NCBI GenBank assembly: GCA_003153335.1
Contig: PLYG01000565.1
Coordinates: 31,996-58,694, forward strand
Source: Betaproteobacteria bacterium
GTDB taxonomy: Bacteria > Pseudomonadota > Gammaproteobacteria > Burkholderiales > Casimicrobiaceae
Length of the DNA: 26,699 nucleotides
Reading direction: 5' to 3'
Shown in pieces: positions 23,166 to 26,699 of this stretch. The translations under genes were made by a program, and so were the position numbers. Each line of letters begins with the position of its first letter. The first letter of the stretch is position 1. The notes below the pieces were generated by a model. The model saw only the letters and a program-made list of their open reading frames with translations, was not told the DNA's origin and searched no databases.

Positions 23166-23656
23166 AACACGCACTCGCGGCAATACAGGCGGTCAGCGAA
23201 ACGCACGGCATGGCTTGGAACGACAATTCCATGCTCGCGCTCGCTACCGAATTCATCAGTGAACAGAAGCAGGGCGACGCTTTTTTCGCCTTCTGCCTCA
23301 AAGCGGCAGCAGATCAGGGTGCCGACAGCAACAGCGCCGGCGCTCCCGAGCCGGACGATGACGGCCCCGGTTTCTTCGGTGTCGATGTCTGTCGCTGCGG
23401 TTTCGGGCACAAGACGTTGCGCATCAAGGCAGATTCCGCCGCAGAAGCGCAGCAGAATGCGCTCGACGAGGCCGGCAATCACCAATACTCGGAGAAGTCT
23501 TCCGAATACAGTGTGGCCGGCGTCACCCGACTCAACGAGGACAACATCTGCCGGACCTGTGGTGTGGATGAAAGTCACTGCGGCGATGGTTACGACGGCG
23601 AATGTGCCAACTGCGCCGACAAGACCGAAGCCGCACGTCTCCGCCGCGCAAAGTAG
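23162..23656 (+). CDS. Hypothetical protein with Cys-rich, zinc-ribbon-like clusters
   Basis: The frame is longer upstream, but ATG 23162 has a ribosome site (caggacaataacctc) and fits the ATGA overlap, giving 164 residues. An acidic linker (GAPEPDDDGPGFF) separates a helical N-terminal part from FFGVDVCRCGFGHKTLRIKA, a beta/helix stretch with AAEAQQNALDEAGNHQYSEK, and a terminal set CRTCG...HCGDGYDGECANCADK. The Cys/His pattern (CxC, CxxC, HC, CxxC) suggests one or two zinc sites. It is cytosolic. The family is not recognised, although zinc-ribbon small proteins are common in plasmid and phage operons. Confidence 0.8.
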   Translation: MKHALAAIQAVSETHGMAWNDNSMLALATEFISEQKQGDAFFAFCLKAAADQGADSNSAGAPEPDDDGPGFFGVDVCRCGFGHKTLRIKADSAAEAQQNALDEAGNHQYSEKSSEYSVAGVTRLNEDNICRTCGVDESHCGDGYDGECANCADKTEAARLRRAK

Positions 23657-23665
23657 GAACGCCTC

Positions 23666-23929
23666 ATGCAGCAAGAGTCCACCTCCAGCATGAGCGCCGC
23701 GTATACCGCATTGCAACGCGGCGACATCATCAGCGTGGCGCTCAACGACAACGCGTACGTGTACCAAGGTGTCGTGACTTCCGCTACCAAGCGAGGCACC
23801 TACGTGGCGACCAGAGGTTGCGGTAGCTACTACAAACCGTCCTCCGTCGGCGTGCAACTTACGCTCATCGAACGCCGTGGCCTGCAATCGCGCAATTATT
23901 GCTTGAAACTGGCGCAACACTACCCCTAA
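23666..23929 (+). CDS. Small beta-rich hypothetical protein
   Basis: The product has 87 residues, with ATG 23666 behind taggaacgcctc, which overlaps the preceding stop region. The core reads RGDIISVALNDNAYVYQGVV, TSATKRGTYVATRG and VGVQLTLIERRG, an alternating strand pattern like a small SH3-type barrel. No catalytic residue pattern is visible. Family unknown. Confidence 0.75.
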   Translation: MQQESTSSMSAAYTALQRGDIISVALNDNAYVYQGVVTSATKRGTYVATRGCGSYYKPSSVGVQLTLIERRGLQSRNYCLKLAQHYP

Positions 23930-23939
23930 AGGAACCCTG

Positions 23940-24287
23940 ATGTCCGTCTACGAATACCGCAGGAATGGGCCTCACTATGCGCTCACCGACAACGGCGAAT
24001 TCATTGGGCCGCCTTTGACCGAAATCGCCATCGCCTTCTCTCGCAGCGACGGCACGCTGCACAAGCACGGCGGCGTCACCATGGTCGAAAACTGGGCCAC
24101 CGAAGCACGGCAAAAGCTGCGCAGCGGCGATCTTTCCGACTGGGCCGATGACCTCATCGTCCTCTCCGGGCCGCTCGACATCGACGAAATCAACAAGTGC
24201 ATTTCCACCACCGGCTACTGTAAGCGGTACTACGAACGCGTGTTGGCCACCCCAACTGCTCCGCAACCCTCCAAGGTCCCCTCATGA
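23940..24287 (+). CDS. Hypothetical protein in the seven-gene operon
   Basis: The product has 115 residues, with ATG 23940 behind aaaggaaccctg. The beta-strand start (YEYRRNGPHYALTDNGEFIG) is followed by a helical part (ENWATEARQKLRSGDLSDWA) and DDLIVLSGPLDIDEINKCIS. Its stop overlaps the next start as ATGA. No signal or membrane segment and no recognised family. Confidence 0.8.
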   Translation: MSVYEYRRNGPHYALTDNGEFIGPPLTEIAIAFSRSDGTLHKHGGVTMVENWATEARQKLRSGDLSDWADDLIVLSGPLDIDEINKCISTTGYCKRYYERVLATPTAPQPSKVPS

Positions 24288-24781
24288 AGAAAATTCTACA
24301 TTTCACCGTAACCGTCGCAGTCGATGATAATGGGCAATGCCTTCCGCGCGACATCGGCGAAGGTATCCAGCATGGTATCGATCACGTCATGGGCGCCGGT
24401 TGTCTCACGCGCACCGACGACACTTCGACCATCGTGCGGCAGATCGTCACCTGCTATTCGCACTCCGAAGATGAGCACGGCAATCTGAGCCCGGAAATTC
24501 ACCGGACGCTGTTCTGCCCAACCTCGCACCTGATGGCCTCCACCAACGAGCAAATGCTGATCGATGCGTCCATCGGCATCATCTACAACAACGTCGAATT
24601 CGGGTATCTCATCCGGGTTCCCGAGACCGACGAAGGCGGCGGAGTTGACGAAGATGACCAGACTACGTTGTCGCCGGACATCGCGGCCATTATCCTCGCA
24701 GCGCGCTCTCACTGCTGCAAGTACGTTCGGCTCGATCAGGACGCCACACCGCTCCAAGGTCTTCCGACCTACGAATGGTAG
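24284..24781 (+). CDS. Hypothetical protein, coupled to its upstream neighbour
   Basis: The product has 165 residues. ATG 24284 overlaps the preceding stop by four bases (ATGA). It opens with a strand (KKILHFTVTVAVDDNGQCLP), then a helix and QIVTCYSHSEDEHGN. The C-terminal part carries an acidic loop (ETDEGGGVDEDDQTTL) and a helix with RSHCCKYVRLDQDATPLQGL. It is strongly acidic. No family is recognised. The 41-nt gap to the next gene holds its ribosome site. Confidence 0.8.
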   Translation: MKKILHFTVTVAVDDNGQCLPRDIGEGIQHGIDHVMGAGCLTRTDDTSTIVRQIVTCYSHSEDEHGNLSPEIHRTLFCPTSHLMASTNEQMLIDASIGIIYNNVEFGYLIRVPETDEGGGVDEDDQTTLSPDIAAIILAARSHCCKYVRLDQDATPLQGLPTYEW

Positions 24782-24822
24782 GACGCTTCTTCCCCGAAAC
24801 TTAGATCAAGGACTCTCTCGAT

Positions 24823-25338
24823 ATGATGCTGACCTTGTACGATCTGGTCATCGGGATGCATGCGACGCTGATTACCGCAAGTGGTGAAGGCGTCCTGTGT
24901 TTCGAATGTGATCTGGGGATCATGGATGCGAACGACGACAGCGAGTTTGCCGACTACCGGTTTCCCGAGGGCTTCCTCGAAACTGACGGTCAGCAATTCG
25001 CCGAATCCTCAGCATTCGACCGCGACATACGGGAAAAACTGATGACCAGCAAAGAACCGCTGTGGTGCGAAGTGGCTGGTGTCGATGAAGCGAAGGCGAT
25101 CATCCGCGCGGCCTTCAACGCTCGCTCCGGTACCTTCGTCGATTGCGACAGCATGGATCATACGCATGCCATGCTCGCGCTCGGCTTTTGCGAAAGCATC
25201 GGCGGCAACCCGCTGAATATCGGCCGCGCCATATCGATGTTCAAGCAGGACCCCGTGCCACTACCCGATAACGACGACCAACTGGTTGTCGCACTTCCTC
25301 CAGAAACCGCCGTAGCGCGCTCCTTCGACCAGTGGTAA
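24823..25338 (+). CDS. Hypothetical protein, last of the seven-gene operon
   Basis: The product has 171 residues. There are two adjacent ATG codons (24823, 24826) behind aagga at 24808. It is acidic, with Cys residues (VLCFECDLGIMDANDDSEF, FVDCDSMDH, GFCESIG). The middle contains VAGVDEAKAIIRAAFNARSG, a helix with a small turn. No signal, membrane segment or known catalytic motif. A strong terminator that matches the one at 14466 follows 23 nt later. Confidence 0.8.
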   Translation: MMLTLYDLVIGMHATLITASGEGVLCFECDLGIMDANDDSEFADYRFPEGFLETDGQQFAESSAFDRDIREKLMTSKEPLWCEVAGVDEAKAIIRAAFNARSGTFVDCDSMDHTHAMLALGFCESIGGNPLNIGRAISMFKQDPVPLPDNDDQLVVALPPETAVARSFDQW

Positions 25339-25361
25339 CGGTCGAATCTTTCCCTTCCCTC

Positions 25362-25391
25362 AAGCCCATCGACTTCGTCTTTGGGCCTTTG
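25362..25391 (+). terminator. Near copy of the 14466 terminator, closing the second operon
   Basis: AAGCCCA (25362-25368), the inner GAC-TTC-GTC (25371-25379) and TGGGCCTT (25382-25389) repeat the 14466-14492 element with a few changes. An extra C weakens the base of the stem. It follows the last gene of the 22642-25338 operon. Confidence 0.75.
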
Positions 25392-25423
25392 TTTTCCATG
25401 CTCCGCGCCTCGCGGCTGTTCGG

Positions 25424-25459
25424 TTGCGTGAGATACAATACGTATTGTATCTCACGCAA
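25424..25459. repeat. Perfect 36-bp palindrome
   Basis: The half-site TTGCGTGAGATACAATAC (25424-25441) is followed without spacer by its exact reverse complement (25442-25459). It is centred on ATACGTAT and lies 13 nt upstream of the HAD gene start. A palindrome of this length without a loop suits a dimeric repressor operator or a recombination/resolution site. No T-tract follows it on either strand. Confidence 0.9.
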
Positions 25460-25472
25460 TGCCAGCGCAATC

Positions 25473-26075
25473 ATGATCTACTTCACGGCCGAAGCCTTGT
25501 GGCGCACAAAGAGTAAGGCGCCGGTAACGCATCCTGCCAGCGGCATTGTCGCAGCCTTCGACTTTGATGGCGCCATGACCACGCGCGATACGCTCCGCAT
25601 GTTCTTGGTCTACGCCTTCGGCCGCCGGCGCGTAGCGCGCGAGCTGGCGCGCATGGCGCCGGAGTTGGCCCAATACCTGATTGGGGCACGTTCACGCCAT
25701 CAGATCAAGGCGCAATTGGTGCGGACCCTCTTCGCCGATCGCGTGCAGTGGCATCGGGAGCAGGGGCACCGGACCGTCATGGTCAGCGCCTCGCTTTACG
25801 TATATCTGCCCCGACTGGCGATCCGGCTCGGGTTCGACAATCTCCTCTGCACCCGCCTGTCGCATTCAAAGGGCGTCTACGACGGCGAGATCGTTGGTCA
25901 GAACTGTCGCGACGAGGAGAAGGTGCGGCAACCCTCCGAACTCATCGGCGGCTGCTACGCCCATCGCATCTATGCGTATGGCGATTCCGCCGGCGACCGG
26001 GAGCTGCTGGCCACGGCCGATCACTCATTTTACAAACCGTTCCGAGGCCGCGCATTGGCCCCTGACGCACTATAG
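25473..26075 (+). CDS. HAD-IB-type hydrolase, apparently degenerate
   Basis: The ATG at 25473 is chosen because the region upstream is the palindrome; it gives 200 residues. Motif I is AAFDFDGAMTTRDT (D30, D32), motif II VMVSASL (S105), the Lys motif EEKVRQ (K150), and motif IV YAYGDSAGDRELL (D171, D175). This is the PSP-like HAD-IB family. Two oddities: the usual DFDGT has Ala in place of Thr, and the segment between LVRTLFADR and VQWHREQGHR is missing the roughly 30-40 residue stretch normally found there. It may be a decaying gene. Family members dephosphorylate small metabolites or lipids; the substrate here is unknown. Confidence 0.75.
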   Translation: MIYFTAEALWRTKSKAPVTHPASGIVAAFDFDGAMTTRDTLRMFLVYAFGRRRVARELARMAPELAQYLIGARSRHQIKAQLVRTLFADRVQWHREQGHRTVMVSASLYVYLPRLAIRLGFDNLLCTRLSHSKGVYDGEIVGQNCRDEEKVRQPSELIGGCYAHRIYAYGDSAGDRELLATADHSFYKPFRGRALAPDAL

Positions 26076-26084
26076 GAATGGCAT

Positions 26085-26156
26085 ATGGAAACCGATCTGG
26101 AATATGTGGGATTCTGGGCACGCTCGGGGACCTTCCTCATCGACTTGTTCCCGTAA
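26085..26156 (+). pseudogene. N-terminal remnant of an RDD-family membrane protein
   Basis: A 23-codon reading starts at ATG 26085 behind taggaa: METDLEYVGFWARSGTF, then LIDLFP and a stop. YxGFWxRxGxxLID is the characteristic start of RDD-domain proteins. The first membrane helix that should follow is absent. It sits 9 nt after the HAD stop codon, suggesting a former HAD-RDD pair cut off here. Confidence 0.55.
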
Positions 26157-26257
26157 AGGCGACACTTCAGCCGTGTATTCCGCACGCTTGGCGGTCCGTC
26201 CTGCATAGGATAGCGGGCGCGGGGGTAGAATTTGTGCATACCCCACGGGACTCGTTT

Positions 26258-26699
26258 ATGAGCCACGCCACGCATCGCTTCCACCGTACCCTGATTGCAG
26301 GTCTTGTCGCCGGCGCCTTGCTGGCGACGGCCGGCGCCGCCTTCGCTGGCAGCGTTGGTCCACTGCCGGATGAGCAGTTGGCCGCGCTGGAGAACGCAAA
26401 GGTGTATCAGGGCACGCCGCTGCCGTGGAACAAGCTCGCCTCAAGATTCCCGCACTACGCCTACTTTCAGGTCTTCCAGCAGCAATACAGTTCAGCCAAG
26501 GAGACGGCCAAGATCGCGGCCAAGCTCGACGCCGCGACGCCGGCGGACCGCCCTGTCCAGTTGGCATCACTGAGCAACGTGCCGGGCACGCTCAACGGCT
26601 ACGACAAAAGCGCTGACGCTGCTTCCGGCCTGTCCGTTGCGCTGTCTCCGCTCAAAGGCTCGATGGTGGCCGGGACGGCCGCGAACTCCGCCAGCAACG
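26258..26699 (+). CDS. Exported protein of unknown function, 3' end outside window
   Basis: The frame from ATG 26258 stays open to the window end (at least 147 residues). It begins with a clear signal peptide: MSHATHRFHR, a hydrophobic Ala/Leu core and AFA cleavage before GSVGPLPDEQ. The mature part is helical and Gln/Ala/Lys-rich (FQQQYSSAKETAKIAAKLDA), then turns Ser/Gly/Ala-rich. TAGAAT at 26226-26231 is a possible -10 box, but no matching -35 was found. The family cannot be judged from this part. Confidence 0.7.
   Translation, partial: MSHATHRFHRTLIAGLVAGALLATAGAAFAGSVGPLPDEQLAALENAKVYQGTPLPWNKLASRFPHYAYFQVFQQQYSSAKETAKIAAKLDAATPADRPVQLASLSNVPGTLNGYDKSADAASGLSVALSPLKGSMVAGTAANSASN

Noticed and set aside
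1..26699. tRNA genes, rRNA, CRISPR arrays, integrase or transposase genes
   Set aside because: I looked for cloverleaf-like pieces, regular short repeats with spacers and integrase or DDE/HUH motifs and saw none. The accessory-element reading therefore rests only on gene content, shared terminators and eroded junctions.

Overview
The window looks like a chromosomal accessory region of a GC-rich Gram-negative bacterium. A betaproteobacterium (Rhodocyclales/Burkholderiales-like) is my best guess, from the Sec-exported giant proteins, PilE/PilV-like pilins, a MAPEG protein, Shine-Dalgarno usage and codon style. No rRNA, tRNA, CRISPR array, integrase or transposase was seen, so the taxonomic call is soft.

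Left part (1-11.2 kb): the 3' end of one giant secreted Ig-like protein (2-1876) is followed by about 1.4 kb of decayed DNA, which holds a subtilisin-like protease remnant and several hairpins. Then comes a complete 2,614-residue exported protein (3261-11105) built from NBR1-type FW domains, FN3 plus Ig-like tandem units, and a large C-terminal module. That module's last 1,875 nt are paralogous to the 1,875 nt of the first, truncated gene. A terminator and a reverse-strand MAPEG membrane protein close this part.

Middle (11.8-17.6 kb): an operon of four unrecognised genes (11821-14434) ends in a terminator. It is followed by a type IV pilin array: one PilV-like gene, four PilE-like minor pilins with a shared C-terminal CWWx5C-type ending, and the leader of a fifth, destroyed pilin. 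Two of the five intact genes lack the canonical Glu5, and one has no in-frame standard start before its prepilin leader.

Right part (17.6-25.4 kb): a reverse-strand operon (XRE-like regulator, exported CxxC protein, bPH2 membrane protein) diverges from a two-gene unit. That unit encodes a possible tandem OB-fold protein and a membrane-anchored HD-domain protein distantly like MobH/TraI relaxases. A tightly packed seven-gene operon of small unrecognised proteins (22642-25338) follows, with 4-bp start/stop overlaps. It ends in a near copy of the terminator that closes the 11821-14434 operon. This suggests the two operons and the genes between them belong to one mobile or formerly mobile block.

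Right edge (25.4-26.7 kb): a perfect 36-bp palindrome, a HAD hydrolase with an apparent internal deletion, a 23-codon RDD-family remnant, and the start of another exported protein that runs off the window. Eroded genes lie at both the 1.9-3.2 kb and 25.5-26.2 kb junctions. A plausible but unproven reading is a surface-adhesion locus (giant Ig-like proteins plus minor pilins) interleaved with an accessory module of unknown function.
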